Origin: Bacillus thuringiensis
GTDB taxonomy: Bacteria > Bacillota > Bacilli > Bacillales > Bacillaceae_G
Direction: 5' to 3'
Length of the DNA stretch: 64,000 nt
Assembly (NCBI RefSeq): GCF_014932895.1
Contig: NZ_JACYOF010000002.1
Coordinates: forward strand, 620,001 to 684,000
Shown here: piece after piece, positions 45,663-55,528 of the stretch
Position numbering within the stretch: position 1 is the stretch's first letter
Layout: each line of letters starts with the position of its first letter
Notes under the pieces: model-generated
Told to the model about the DNA's origin: nothing
What the model saw: the letters and a program-made list of their open reading frames with translations, nothing else
Databases searched by the model: none
Made by a program: the position numbers and the translations under genes

Positions 45663-47438
45663 CTAAATTATACGATTCGGTAAATATACAGAGAATATAG
45701 TTCCTTCGCCAACAACACTTGAAACTGAAATTTTTCCATCATGACCTTGAACAATATTTTTAGCAATCGCAAGGCCTAATCCAGTTCCACCTTTTTTCCC
45801 ACGGGTTCTTGCTTTATCAGCTTTGTAAAAACGATCAAACAAGAACGGAATATCTTCTTCAGGAATACCAGCACCTGAATCTTGTACTTCGAAAGTAAGG
45901 CCATTATTTTTCGTATCAATTACAAGCGTTACATGGCCACCTGCATTCGTATGACGAATTGCATTATCAATTAAATTCGTCAACACTTGTTCCATACGGT
46001 CGGCATCAAACGGATATTGTTCAATTGGATTTTGGAAATCAACCGTTAGTGCGACTTCTTTATCCTTCGCAATCCCTTGGAACTTACGACCAATTTTTTC
46101 AACAAATGGATGAATATCAACTTCACCTATATGTAACTCTACATGGCCACTTTCCATACGTGCTAAATCTAATAGTTCATTTACAAGTTTACCTAAACGA
46201 ACGGATTCATCATAAATGATTTGAACAAACTCATTAATTTCCTCTTTTGTTTGCACAATATCATCTAAAATTGCTTCACTATATCCTTGAAGCATGACCA
46301 TCGGTGTACGAAGTTCATGTGATACATTCGCAATAAAGTCTTGACGCATCTTCTCAAGACGACGTTCTTCCGTCATATCACGCAACACCGCTACAGCCCC
46401 ACGAATTTTCGTTTGATTGTAAAGCGGCGTCATAAGAACTACGTAGTTCCCTTTTTGCAAATTAATTTCAACAACTTGTTGTTGCTCGCTTTCTACAACA
46501 AGATGGAATAGCTCAACAAGTTCAGAAGGAAGTTTTTTACTTAGCTCTATCTCTTTTTCTTCTTGCCAAACTTGTAAGAAATGTTCAGCTGGTGGATTAA
46601 TAACTACAACTTCACCTTCTTGATTTAACGTAATAACCCCATCTGCCATACTACTTAAAATACTAGCTAACTGCTCTTTTTCTTGCTGCAAAGCATTCAT
46701 ATTAAACTTCAACTGTTTACCCATTTGATTTAAGGCCGTTGCAAGCTCACCAATTTCGTCCTGAGATACCATAGGAGCCTTTGCATCAAACTTCCCACGC
46801 GCCACCTCAAAAGCAACCTCACGCATTTTACGAAGCGGTGCTGTAATTCGAGTAGATAAGAAAAATGCAAAGAAAGTTGTTAAAATAATCGCAATCCCAG
46901 CTGCTAAGAAAATGAAATCAGTCGTTTTCTCCATATCTTTTATTGGCACTTGTAAAGATTCATATACGAACACTGCACTTTGATTTTTTGATTGCACCGG
47001 TTTCCCGACAATCACAATATCATTTTCAGTGTTTTTATTCTTTCTACTATTAGGAGCTTTTTTAATGTTGTTCTTAATTTCTTTTTTGTCTGTAAAAACA
47101 GCCGCTAATTCTTTATCTTCTTTTAGATTATCTATCGTTAGTGTAACTAATCCTTCTTGTTTCGGTGAAGAAGATATCTCCTTACCATCTTCTACAATAA
47201 TAATCCTTGAAAGTTTATCAGTGAATTTGTACGCGATATTCTCAATCGTTTTTACATCGGCACCTTCTTCAATTAACTCTGAAACACTTGTTGCAACTTT
47301 CTGAAGCCTAGCTTCACTCATATCAACATAATACGTTCTAAAAAACTGTGAAAGTAAAATCGCAACAAATCCAAGAACAAACGAAACGAGAAGTAATATG
47401 GTCATCCATAACTTCCCTACTACACTTCTCCAAAGCAT
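45663..47438 (-). CDS. resE: Sensor histidine kinase ResE
   Basis: A 591-residue membrane kinase of the ResDE system controlling aerobic and anaerobic respiration. Two membrane helices (about residues 11-30 and 176-194) enclose an extracellular domain; HAMP, PAS (LASILSSMADGVITLNQEGE), HisKA with His374 in NVSHELRTP, and HATPase (NLIDNAIRHT, GGTGLGLAIAKNI) follow. Its ATG overlaps the resD stop codon by one base. Confidence 0.95.
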   Translation of the reverse strand: MLWRSVVGKLWMTILLLVSFVLGFVAILLSQFFRTYYVDMSEARLQKVATSVSELIEEGADVKTIENIAYKFTDKLSRIIIVEDGKEISSSPKQEGLVTLTIDNLKEDKELAAVFTDKKEIKNNIKKAPNSRKNKNTENDIVIVGKPVQSKNQSAVFVYESLQVPIKDMEKTTDFIFLAAGIAIILTTFFAFFLSTRITAPLRKMREVAFEVARGKFDAKAPMVSQDEIGELATALNQMGKQLKFNMNALQQEKEQLASILSSMADGVITLNQEGEVVVINPPAEHFLQVWQEEKEIELSKKLPSELVELFHLVVESEQQQVVEINLQKGNYVVLMTPLYNQTKIRGAVAVLRDMTEERRLEKMRQDFIANVSHELRTPMVMLQGYSEAILDDIVQTKEEINEFVQIIYDESVRLGKLVNELLDLARMESGHVELHIGEVDIHPFVEKIGRKFQGIAKDKEVALTVDFQNPIEQYPFDADRMEQVLTNLIDNAIRHTNAGGHVTLVIDTKNNGLTFEVQDSGAGIPEEDIPFLFDRFYKADKARTRGKKGGTGLGLAIAKNIVQGHDGKISVSSVVGEGTIFSVYLPNRII

Positions 47439-48154
47439 CAGTCGTTCACAACCTCAAACTTGTAACCTACGCCCCAAACGGTAACAATCATCTTCGCAGC
47501 ATCTGGTGATTTTTTACTTAACTTCTCACGTAAACGCTTTACATGCGTATCAACCGTACGTAAATCTCCGAAGAATTCATACTGCCATACTTCTTTTAGC
47601 AATTGCTCACGATCAAATACCTTATCAGGAGCTTTCGCTAAGAATAATAGTAATTCATATTCTTTCGGTGTTAAGTTCACTTCATTGCCATCTGCTGTAA
47701 CACGGTGTGCATCATTATCAATCGTTAAGTGAGGGAACACAGTAACATCTTTCGTCGTTGTATCTTGTGTAAAGAATGTTGTTGGTACAGCACGGCGTAA
47801 TACCGCTTTCACACGAAGCACTACTTCACGTGGGCTAAATGGCTTTACAATATAATCATCTGTTCCAACTTCAAATCCTTGCACCCTATTTACTTCTTCA
47901 CCTTTTGCTGTCAGCATAATAATTGGTGTTGCTTTCTTCTCACGAATTCCTTTACATACTTCAATACCATCTTTACCAGGCATCATAATGTCCAATAGAA
48001 TTAAATCATAATCATTTTGTAACGCCATTTCTAAAGCTGTATCACCATTATCTGCTTCTTCAATTGTGTATTGTTCTCTTTCTAAGTACATTTTCAATAA
48101 ACGACGAATACGGTCCTCATCGTCTACAATTAAAATTCTTGATTCATTTTCCAT
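47438..48154 (-). CDS. resD: Response regulator ResD
   Basis: A 238-residue OmpR-type regulator. Receiver: acidic DDED near residue 11, phospho-Asp55 in LLLDIMMPGKDG, switch KPFSPREVVLRVK; C-terminal winged helix LTPKEYELLLFLAK ... RTVDTHVKRLREK. It activates res, cytochrome and fermentation genes. It has its own promoter region after the resC terminator. Confidence 0.95.
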   Translation of the reverse strand: MENESRILIVDDEDRIRRLLKMYLEREQYTIEEADNGDTALEMALQNDYDLILLDIMMPGKDGIEVCKGIREKKATPIIMLTAKGEEVNRVQGFEVGTDDYIVKPFSPREVVLRVKAVLRRAVPTTFFTQDTTTKDVTVFPHLTIDNDAHRVTADGNEVNLTPKEYELLLFLAKAPDKVFDREQLLKEVWQYEFFGDLRTVDTHVKRLREKLSKKSPDAAKMIVTVWGVGYKFEVVND

Positions 48155-48334
48155 TTCTACCCGCTGCGTACTTTCACCTCAGCGGTTCACACCTACCCTT
48201 CTACACTATTATGTTGCGCTATTCTCGTTTATTTAAGCAATCCTCTAAACGTTTCACTTCCTAATATTATGCTTCACAAGAATAATAAAGTTTGTTCAAT
48301 TTTTTTCCAAAACTATGTATTTTTTTTGAACAGT

Positions 48335-48362
48335 ATATTATGTCCTCGACATCATTTTACAA
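48335..48362 (-). promoter_or_regulatory. Possible resDE promoter
   Basis: Minus-strand TTGTAA (48357-48362), 16-base spacer, TAATAT (48335-48340), in the 303-base resC-resD gap. The leader to resD would be about 170 bases. Confidence 0.4.
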
Positions 48363-48414
48363 AATCAACCGCTACTTTGTCATGTTTTTCTCAAAAAAGA
48401 AAAAAAGTTGACAA

Positions 48415-48456
48415 AAATAAAATAGGAAAGTGACATACACTCTCCTATTTTATTTC
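48415..48456 (-). terminator. Terminator after resC
   Basis: Long stem AAATAAAATAGGA-AGTG / CACT-TCCTATTTTATTT followed by a T-rich tail on the minus strand; separates resABC from resDE. Confidence 0.8.
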
Positions 48457-48457
48457 T

Positions 48458-49615
48458 CTATGCATAAGAATGTAAACCCGCAATGATTAAGTTTACTACA
48501 ATAAAGTTAAACATAATAATTGCAAAACCAATTACTGCAAGCCACGCTGATTTCTCTCCATGCCATCCTTTAGATAACCGTAAATGCAATACTGCAGCAT
48601 AAAAGAGCCATGTTATAAGTGCCCAAACCTCTTTCGGATCCCATCCCCAAAAACGCGTCCACGCTATTTGAGCCCAAATCATTGCAAAAATTAACGCACC
48701 TAAAGTGAAAACTGGGAATCCAATTGCAATAGACCGGTATCCGATTTCATCTAATAAATCACTATTCGTATTCTTTACTAACGGCTGAAGTGCTGCGGAT
48801 ACTCGTTTACGTAAAGTAAGCCTTATTACGATATAGAGCAACGTTCCGACTAACACTGACCAAATAACAGTATTTAATTTTTTCGCATTTACAATCGCTG
48901 GAACTTCAACTGATGGTTCTAATTTATTTTCTGTCAGTAACTTCCCTTCATGTGGTCCAACTAAGGCTGGAAGATTGTACTTCATCTCAACTTGTTGTTC
49001 ATTTTTATCAATCCATTGAAACTTCGCTTCATATTTCATACTAGAGAATACCGTCGTTACCGCAATAAAACCAACTGTACAAACAAGTGTGAACACTACC
49101 GTTTCTAACCAAAATGTACGTTTACTTCTCGTTGATTGATCTACGTTTTTCAATAAATACATAACACCCGTAATAAAACTAATTGCTAAAATCGCTTGTC
49201 CTGCTGCTGCAGTCGTCACGTGAATATGTAACCAATTACTTTTTAAAGATGGAATAAGCGGGGATATTTCCCTCGGAAACATACTTGCATAAGCAATTAA
49301 TAAAAGCGCAACTGGTAATGCAAAGAGTCCGATTATACTTACGCGGTACATAAAATACATCACAATAAATGCTCCGACAAGCATCATGCCGAAAAATGTA
49401 CCAAATTCAAAAAAGTTACTAACTGGTGCATGACCTGATGCAATCCATCTTGTAACAAAATATACTGTTTGAGCAATAAACCCTAAAATTGTGATCGTTA
49501 TTCCTACATTTGCCCATTTATACCCCTTTTCTTTAATTGCCCCCCCAAAAAATAGAGTAGCAATCAAATATAAGATGAAAGCGGCAAACAGAAAATTACT
49601 ACTTATTTGCACCAT
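48458..49615 (-). CDS. resC: Cytochrome c biogenesis protein ResC (CcsA type)
   Basis: A 385-residue membrane protein with about eight helices and the heme-handling WWD-like motif [18 protein letters not shown] near residue 310. With ResB it exports heme and attaches it to apocytochromes c such as QcrC. Start ATG follows AGGTGGGG. Downstream of resB by 14 bases. Confidence 0.95.
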   Translation of the reverse strand: MVQISSNFLFAAFILYLIATLFFGGAIKEKGYKWANVGITITILGFIAQTVYFVTRWIASGHAPVSNFFEFGTFFGMMLVGAFIVMYFMYRVSIIGLFALPVALLLIAYASMFPREISPLIPSLKSNWLHIHVTTAAAGQAILAISFITGVMYLLKNVDQSTRSKRTFWLETVVFTLVCTVGFIAVTTVFSSMKYEAKFQWIDKNEQQVEMKYNLPALVGPHEGKLLTENKLEPSVEVPAIVNAKKLNTVIWSVLVGTLLYIVIRLTLRKRVSAALQPLVKNTNSDLLDEIGYRSIAIGFPVFTLGALIFAMIWAQIAWTRFWGWDPKEVWALITWLFYAAVLHLRLSKGWHGEKSAWLAVIGFAIIMFNFIVVNLIIAGLHSYA

Positions 49616-49629
49616 ATCGTTTCCCCACC

Positions 49630-51255
49630 TTAACTAATTTTTTTATCATTTATTTTATCGTGTGGTTGTGGAATCGCTGTTCCTTCTAAAACTCTTTCAA
49701 TATCTTTCTTTAAACCGAACCAATTTTTATTTGTATGACCTGCAACCCACCACTCATCATTGACGCGTTGTATCCAAATTCGGCGATGGTTCCAATACAT
49801 ACCTTGAATCACACCAACCATAAATATAAATCCACCAATACCGAGAATCCAAAGCGTTAAATCTTTTCTTACAGTAAGTGCTGTTGCATTTTGCATTTCT
49901 ACACCTGCAAATGACATTTTATATTTATTGTTTCCATCAGGTTCTATATTTTGCCGAATACCAACAAAGCTCACTTCACCATCTGGTGTTTCCGGGGTAA
50001 ACATTTTAAAGACGAATGCAGGGTTGTTTGGTAATTTCGTTTTTGTATTCGGTTTTCCATTCTCATCAAAATAAAAATCAGGGAAATAGCTTAATAGTTC
50101 TAGAGAATACCCATTCCCTAAATCGTATTTTTCTGTAGGATTCGCTAAATCGACTTTAATTGGTCCCCACTTTTGATTATTTACTTTATTTTGCAAGTTG
50201 AAGGACATACTTTTAAATTCACTTTCTTTATAAGAAACTTGGTAAACTGCAAATTGATCAAATTTCAGCGGTTCATTCACTCGAATTTCCGCTTCTTTTA
50301 CTTTTTCCAACTTTGGTTTTTGCCCTGCTATATTTTCACCGACAGCTTTATATAATACAGCATTCGTTTGGAAATTTTTCGCAATCATTTTATCTCCAAC
50401 ACGGTCAATCGCTTCATCAAAAACTTCCTTGTCCTTACTTTTATCATAAACTTCCTTTATAAACTTCTCATTTTTTAAATAGTATTGCCCATCCGTCCCT
50501 GGTATTTCTTTCGTTTCACCATCACGTAACCAAAGCGATTCGTCTACGTACATACTCGGTAAAAAACGAAGCATCGCACCGAATAAAAAGATGATAAGAC
50601 CGATATGATTTACATATGGACCCCAACGCGAGAAACGTCCCTTTTCTGCTAAAATGTTTCCGTCTTCCACTTTCACATTATAGTTTCTTTTCTTTAAATT
50701 CTTTTGCACTCTTTCTAAGTCATCATCTTGTGGTGTACCAGTACCGTATAACCTTTGTCTCTTTAAAAAGCTAGGGTGTCTTTTTACACCTTGCTTTTTT
50801 AAAGCTTTGTAGAGCGGAATTACCCGGTCTAAACTACATATCACAAGTGAAATACCGATAGAAGCGATTAAAATCATGTACCACCATGAACCATATAAAT
50901 TATTAAATCCTAATTGATAGTATAATTGCCCTAAAAATCCGTATTCCTGCTTATAATATTCAGCTGGTGAAATCCCTGGAGTTATGTACATTTCCTGGGG
51001 AAAAATAGTTCCAATTGCCGATGCAGCTAAAGTAATTACAATGAGCCATACACCTACTTTTACAGAAGAGAAGAAACTCCAAATTTTATCTACTATCGTT
51101 TTTGTATGTGTGAGGGACCTCCGGGCACTTCCCTCATATCTCATATCTAGTAGTTTCACATTTTCATTGCTTTCAAACGGTTTCCCGCAAGCTTCACAAA
51201 AAACGGTTCCTATCGGATTAACATGTCCACATTCACACTTAATTTCTTTCAACAT
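49630..51255 (-). CDS. resB: Cytochrome c biogenesis protein ResB
   Basis: A 541-residue membrane protein of the Ccs1/ResB family. It starts with a cytoplasmic zinc ribbon ([18 protein letters not shown]), then three membrane helices in the first half, a large extracytoplasmic domain and a last helix near residue 445 ([20 protein letters not shown]). The ATG at 51255 ([10 protein letters not shown]) is chosen; the two-codon longer frame lacks a site. Confidence 0.94.
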   Translation of the reverse strand: MLKEIKCECGHVNPIGTVFCEACGKPFESNENVKLLDMRYEGSARRSLTHTKTIVDKIWSFFSSVKVGVWLIVITLAASAIGTIFPQEMYITPGISPAEYYKQEYGFLGQLYYQLGFNNLYGSWWYMILIASIGISLVICSLDRVIPLYKALKKQGVKRHPSFLKRQRLYGTGTPQDDDLERVQKNLKKRNYNVKVEDGNILAEKGRFSRWGPYVNHIGLIIFLFGAMLRFLPSMYVDESLWLRDGETKEIPGTDGQYYLKNEKFIKEVYDKSKDKEVFDEAIDRVGDKMIAKNFQTNAVLYKAVGENIAGQKPKLEKVKEAEIRVNEPLKFDQFAVYQVSYKESEFKSMSFNLQNKVNNQKWGPIKVDLANPTEKYDLGNGYSLELLSYFPDFYFDENGKPNTKTKLPNNPAFVFKMFTPETPDGEVSFVGIRQNIEPDGNNKYKMSFAGVEMQNATALTVRKDLTLWILGIGGFIFMVGVIQGMYWNHRRIWIQRVNDEWWVAGHTNKNWFGLKKDIERVLEGTAIPQPHDKINDKKIS

Positions 51256-51372
51256 TCTCACCGCCTCGTAACTATATGTACTATTGTATCTTCCAACCTA
51301 GATTTACCGCAATACTCAGAATTTTTAAATTGAAGGCGCTACACGTTAGCACCTCGTATGTAAAGGCTTTTA

Positions 51373-51894
51373 TTACGGAGTAATTTTCTTTAAGTACTCT
51401 TCCAGTTGTTCCTTCGTTTGTTCACCTTTAATCTCTTGAATTACCTTACCATCTTTATCAATCAAGAAGCTTGTTGGTAATGGTACTACTCCATACGTTT
51501 TTATAATTTCTCCATCTTTATCGATTGCGACTGGGAACTTAAGATCATATTGCTTCACAAAGTTTTTCACGGCTATTTCTGTCTCATCTGCATCTAACGC
51601 GATAATTTCAACGCCTTTTTCTTTATACTTTGGATATAGCTCATTCATATAAGGCATTTCTTTTTCACAAGGTTTACACCAAGTTCCCCAAAAGTTTAAA
51701 AATACACCTTTTCCCTTTAAGTCTTTTAGTTCAATTTTCTGTCCTTTCAAATCCGTCACGACAAAATTAGGTGCTGCTTTTCCAATTTGCATTTTCTCTT
51801 TATCAGCGAAAAATCCTTGATAGAGTGTAAATCCTACAGCACCGCTTAAAATGAGCAGAATGATAACGCGAAATAATAAGCGATTTTTTTTCAT
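51373..51894 (-). CDS. resA: Thiol-disulfide oxidoreductase ResA
   Basis: A 173-residue membrane-anchored thioredoxin-like protein that reduces the CxxCH cysteines of apocytochrome c. N-terminal anchor ([20 protein letters not shown]), active site WCKPC (Cys73, Cys76), cis-Pro in [10 protein letters not shown]. The ATG at 51894 matches known ResA length; the longer frame extends toward the bcr1 element without a clear site. Confidence 0.95.
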   Translation of the reverse strand: MKKNRLLFRVIILLILSGAVGFTLYQGFFADKEKMQIGKAAPNFVVTDLKGQKIELKDLKGKGVFLNFWGTWCKPCEKEMPYMNELYPKYKEKGVEIIALDADETEIAVKNFVKQYDLKFPVAIDKDGEIIKTYGVVPLPTSFLIDKDGKVIQEIKGEQTKEQLEEYLKKITP

Positions 51895-51998
51895 ATTGTC
51901 TCTCCCCTCCTCAATAAATGTATGTACTCTCTTCTGTAAATGTTGTATTGAATAAATCACCAGCGGAGCACTCCACTGGTGAAAATTTAACTCTATAG

Positions 51999-52158
51999 TT
52001 TATCCCGCTATTTGTGGGCAGTAAGACTCCCACCTCAAAAATCGGCTGTAAAGCAAAGGAGTTAGGTGGGAGATCAACTGCCCGTAAAAGCCCGATTGGT
52101 GCGGGCTGATAATCAGTGGGGGATGAACAAAACCCCACTGATTAAAGTTTCACTTTAT
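51999..52158 (+). repeat. bcr1 repeat, copy 4
   Basis: 160 bp with perfect TTTAT at both ends (51999-52003, 52154-52158). Hairpin arms CTCCCACCT / AGGTGGGAG, GGGCAGT / ACTGCCC, CCCGATTGGTGCGGG and the terminal ATCAGTGGGG / CCCCACTGAT are intact. The right TTTAT contains the stop codon of rluB. The element lies between rluB and resA, so in any rluB-resA readthrough transcript it is present as its complement. Confidence 0.93.
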
Positions 52159-52883
52159 CTTGGCTTTGTAGAAGCAAGCGCGCGTAATTGTTTCACCTCA
52201 TGTGGTGTCAATTCTCTCGCATCACCAGGTCGTAAACTTCCTACTTCTAAGAAAGCATAACGTTCACGCTTTAATTTCACTACTTTACAGTCTAACGCTT
52301 CAAACATACGACGTACTTGACGGTTACGTCCTTCGTGAATTGTTAATTGTACAATCGCCATCTCTTTACGCTTGTCCCAAGAAATAATTTTCACACGCGC
52401 TGGTGCTGTTTTTCCGTCTTCTAGTGCAACGCCTCGTTCTAACATGCGAATTTTTTCACCTGTTAACGGGCCTTTCACTTTTGCAACATATGTTTTTTCA
52501 ACTTTATATCTCGGATGCATTAATACATTTGCAAAGTCCCCATCGTTTGTCATTAATAATACGCCCGACGTATCATAATCTAAGCGTCCGATTGGGAATA
52601 AACGCTGTGTAATTTCAGGGAAAAAGTCTGTTACAACACTTCTTCCTTTATCATCTGATACACTCGAAATTACACCAGTTGGTTTATATAGTAAAAAATA
52701 AACAGGTTCTTCTTTTTCAAGAGGGATGTTATTTACTTCTACTTTATCTTGAGGAGTTACTTTTGTTCCTAACTCCTTCACTATTTTTCCGTTAACTTTC
52801 ACTTTTCCTTGCTGAATTAATTCCTCAGCCTTCCTTCTCGATGCAATACCTGCTTGCGCAATCACTTTTTGTAATCGTTCCAT
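52155..52883 (-). CDS. rluB: 23S rRNA pseudouridine synthase B
   Basis: A 242-residue enzyme of the RsuA/RluB family: N-terminal S4 RNA-binding domain (RLQKVIAQAGIASRRKAEEL), then the catalytic domain with Asp in GRLDYDTSGVLLMTNDGD and the GRNRQVRRMFEALDC motif. Known as ypuL next to resA in B. subtilis. Its TAA stop codon lies within the target-site duplication of bcr1 copy 4. Confidence 0.95.
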   Translation of the reverse strand: MERLQKVIAQAGIASRRKAEELIQQGKVKVNGKIVKELGTKVTPQDKVEVNNIPLEKEEPVYFLLYKPTGVISSVSDDKGRSVVTDFFPEITQRLFPIGRLDYDTSGVLLMTNDGDFANVLMHPRYKVEKTYVAKVKGPLTGEKIRMLERGVALEDGKTAPARVKIISWDKRKEMAIVQLTIHEGRNRQVRRMFEALDCKVVKLKRERYAFLEVGSLRPGDARELTPHEVKQLRALASTKPR

Positions 52884-53092
52884 TTCTTTTTTTCACCTCG
52901 AATTTATCTTACCTTACATTAGAAAGACTTGGCAACCGCATACGCTTTACGACTATTCGCTTCATCTCACTTAAACAACATAGCGATGATAATAAACATA
53001 TAAAGGTCAAATCATGTTTTCACCCTTTATTATTGTTTACACTTTTTCCTATTGCTCACAATAAAAGTTCATCATTTTGTCAAAAATACCGC

Positions 53093-53130
53093 ATAAAAAA
53101 ACCACTATTAAGCTACACCTTAATAGTGGT
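53093..53130 (-). terminator. Terminator of dacB-spmA-spmB
   Basis: Perfect stem ACCACTATTAAG / CTTAATAGTGGT with a 6-base loop, followed by TTTTTTATGC on the minus strand. Confidence 0.9.
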
Positions 53131-53173
53131 CGTATACGTATTATAAGCGAAATAGCGTAAAAAATGAATACCA

Positions 53174-53704
53174 TTAATGAAACAATAAAGAAACAAACAC
53201 AATTGAGCAAATAATCCCGATTAAATCTGCAAACAGTCCTACTTTTAGTGCATCTCCCATTTTTCTAATGCCAACAGCTCCAAAGTATACCGTTAAAATA
53301 TAAAAAGTCGTATCTGTGCTACCTTGCATCGTAGAAGCTAATCTCCCAAGAAACGAGTCTGGTCCATATGTAGCGATTAAATCGGTTGTTATACTTAAAC
53401 CAGCAGAGCCTGAAATCGGGCGTATAAGTGCCAGTGGAACGATTTCTGCTGGCACATGAATCAAATCTAACATCGGCTTCATTACCGATATCATTGCATC
53501 TAACGCACCCGAAGCTCGAAATATAGAAATAGATACAAGCATTCCAACCATAAAAGGTAAAATGGAAACTGCAATTTGAATCCCTTCTTTTCCTCCCTCA
53601 ACGAACGATTCATACGTCGGAACTTTCTTTATCGTGCCATATAAAAGGATAAAACCAATCACAAAAGGGATTACCCATAATGAAATTGTATTTACAATAC
53701 TCAT
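53174..53704 (-). CDS. spmB: Spore maturation protein B
   Basis: A 176-residue membrane protein (about five helices) of the nucleoside-recognition (Gate) fold, with ALIRPISGSAGLS and AGMQGSTDTTFYIL-like STMQGSTDTTFYIL. SpmA and SpmB are needed for spore core dehydration. Its ATG overlaps the spmA stop codon (ATGA). Confidence 0.95.
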   Translation of the reverse strand: MSIVNTISLWVIPFVIGFILLYGTIKKVPTYESFVEGGKEGIQIAVSILPFMVGMLVSISIFRASGALDAMISVMKPMLDLIHVPAEIVPLALIRPISGSAGLSITTDLIATYGPDSFLGRLASTMQGSTDTTFYILTVYFGAVGIRKMGDALKVGLFADLIGIICSIVFVSLLFH

Positions 53705-54297
53705 TTTTTCCGCCCCTTTCTACTCCTTCTCCGGTAAAAATAGCGGTCAATCCAAATTGCTCCAATCATAGAAAGTACTTGTGCAATGAATGTTACCCCA
53801 ACAATTTCTGTAGGATTCGCTGATTCATAAGTCATTCGAATTGAAATAACGGTAGTAGGAATTAATGTAATGGCCGATGTATTTAATGCCAGAAACGTCA
53901 CCATAGACCGACTTGCCGAATCCTTCCCTCCATTTAACTCTTTCAGTTGTTCCATCGCTTTAATACCAAGGGGGGTTGCAGCATTACCTAAACCAAAAAA
54001 GTTTGCCATCATATTTGATAAAATAAACCCCATTGACGGATGATCCTTTGGTATTTCCGGAAACAACCTTTTTACTATTGGCATAAAAAGTGAAACTAGC
54101 TTTTTTAACAACCCTGCTTCTTCTGCAATTTTCATTAAACCAAGCCAAAATACTAAAACGCTAATAAGCCCAATGCAGATTGTTACCGCATCTTTTGACC
54201 CTTCAAATACAGCTTTATTTACCTCTTCCATCGTTCCATTTATCATGGCATACACAATCCCTATGACCGCCATCGCTACCCATACGAGATTAACCAT
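53701..54297 (-). CDS. spmA: Spore maturation protein A
   Basis: A 198-residue membrane protein homologous to SpmB (Gate fold), with NMMANFFGLGNAATPLGIKA and FLALNTSAITLIPTT. Partner of SpmB in spore dehydration and heat resistance. The ATG at 54297 (MVNLVWVAMAV) overlaps the end of dacB by 8 bases; the four-codon longer frame lacks a good site. Confidence 0.95.
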   Translation of the reverse strand: MVNLVWVAMAVIGIVYAMINGTMEEVNKAVFEGSKDAVTICIGLISVLVFWLGLMKIAEEAGLLKKLVSLFMPIVKRLFPEIPKDHPSMGFILSNMMANFFGLGNAATPLGIKAMEQLKELNGGKDSASRSMVTFLALNTSAITLIPTTVISIRMTYESANPTEIVGVTFIAQVLSMIGAIWIDRYFYRRRSRKGRKK

Positions 54298-55414
54298 CGT
54301 TCCCAACACCTATCATATAAGAAAAAATTTCTTTCACATTATTCCAGTACATTCCCGTTGTGGCTACTAACTTCCGTTTGCTATAAAATAAATTACGTTC
54401 TCCAACTTTCTCGTTACCAACATAAACTTCTGTCTTCCCCACTTTAACTCCGTCCGTTAGCTTTGCACTTTTATCGAGTTCAACTTTTAATACCACGCTC
54501 TTTCTTTCCTCTTCAGTTAACGGTACCGAAAAACTATTTTTCGTATAAACATGATTGGTATACTTCTTTTCATTTATTTCCGCAAGTGCTCCTTGTCCTA
54601 AAACTTTTGTTTGCTGAAAACGTTCAAACCCTTTATCAAACAAATTCATATGATCATCCCAATCACTAGAAGCACTCAAAGTTACGACGATTAAATCTAG
54701 TCCATTTTTTGAGGCCGTTGTAACAAGCGTTCGTCCTGCTTTTTTCGTAAATCCTGTTTTTCCTCCTGTTGCAAATTCATAATAAGACGTCACCAGCTTA
54801 TGTTTATTTTTCCACGGATAATCCCAAGAATCGGATTTATACGTTTTTGTCCCAAAAATTTTCTTAAAAGTCTCGTTCCCCATTGCATATTTCGTTAATA
54901 GTGCCATATCATAAGCCGATGAATAATGTGATCCATCTCCATCCAAGCCATGAGGATTTGAGAAGTGAGTATCTTTCATGCCAATTTCTTTCGCCTTTTC
55001 ATTCATTAAATATACGAATCCTTCTATACTCCCTCCTACATTTTCAGCAATTACTTGCGCTGCATCATTACCAGATCTAAGCATAAGTCCATATACTAAA
55101 TCTTCTAGCTTCACCTTTTGACCAGGCTTTAAATAAATTGCTGATCCTTCCACCCTCACCGCTTCATTACTAACTGATACCATTTCTTTCATTTTCCCTG
55201 ATTCAGCAGCTAACAAGGCTGTCATAATTTTTGTTATACTAGCAATTTTTTGTGGCTCATGTTCTGATTTTCCGTATAATACACGACCAGAATGTTGCTC
55301 CATTAATACAGCATTTCGAGCACTGACATTGCTGCTTATCTTTGCATATGTAGGAATCGGTATAACGCTTGCATACATAATAAGAAGCGTAATGATTACA
55401 CAAATTCGTCTCAT
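54290..55414 (-). CDS. dacB: Sporulation D-alanyl-D-alanine carboxypeptidase (PBP5*)
   Basis: A 374-residue secreted penicillin-binding protein that trims cortex peptidoglycan. Signal peptide ICVIITLLIMYASVIPIPTYA; active site SITK (Ser59-Lys62), SGN in MLRSGNDAAQ, KTG in GGKTGFTKKAG; C-terminal PBP5 domain and amphipathic end. The ATG at 55414 follows GGGGGG. Heads the dacB-spmA-spmB operon as in B. subtilis, where SigE drives it. Confidence 0.94.
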   Translation of the reverse strand: MRRICVIITLLIMYASVIPIPTYAKISSNVSARNAVLMEQHSGRVLYGKSEHEPQKIASITKIMTALLAAESGKMKEMVSVSNEAVRVEGSAIYLKPGQKVKLEDLVYGLMLRSGNDAAQVIAENVGGSIEGFVYLMNEKAKEIGMKDTHFSNPHGLDGDGSHYSSAYDMALLTKYAMGNETFKKIFGTKTYKSDSWDYPWKNKHKLVTSYYEFATGGKTGFTKKAGRTLVTTASKNGLDLIVVTLSASSDWDDHMNLFDKGFERFQQTKVLGQGALAEINEKKYTNHVYTKNSFSVPLTEEERKSVVLKVELDKSAKLTDGVKVGKTEVYVGNEKVGERNLFYSKRKLVATTGMYWNNVKEIFSYMIGVGNDG

Positions 55415-55500
55415 ATTTCCCCCCACGTCCTTTTGGCACTTTTTGTACAAGTGTATGCTTGGTCTTTTAAAATATGAACGAAATCTCCCTTCTCCTTCAA

Positions 55501-55528
55501 CAAAAAAGACGCAGAGAATATGCGTCTA
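55501..55528 (-). terminator. Terminator of the superoxide dismutase gene
   Basis: Stem AGACGCA / TGCGTCT with a short loop and TTTTTTG on the minus strand, overlapping the stop codon. Confidence 0.75.

Noticed and set aside
51911..52138. 75-codon minus-strand frame across bcr1 copy 4
   Set aside because: The frame is created by the repeat itself, and no translation signals precede it.
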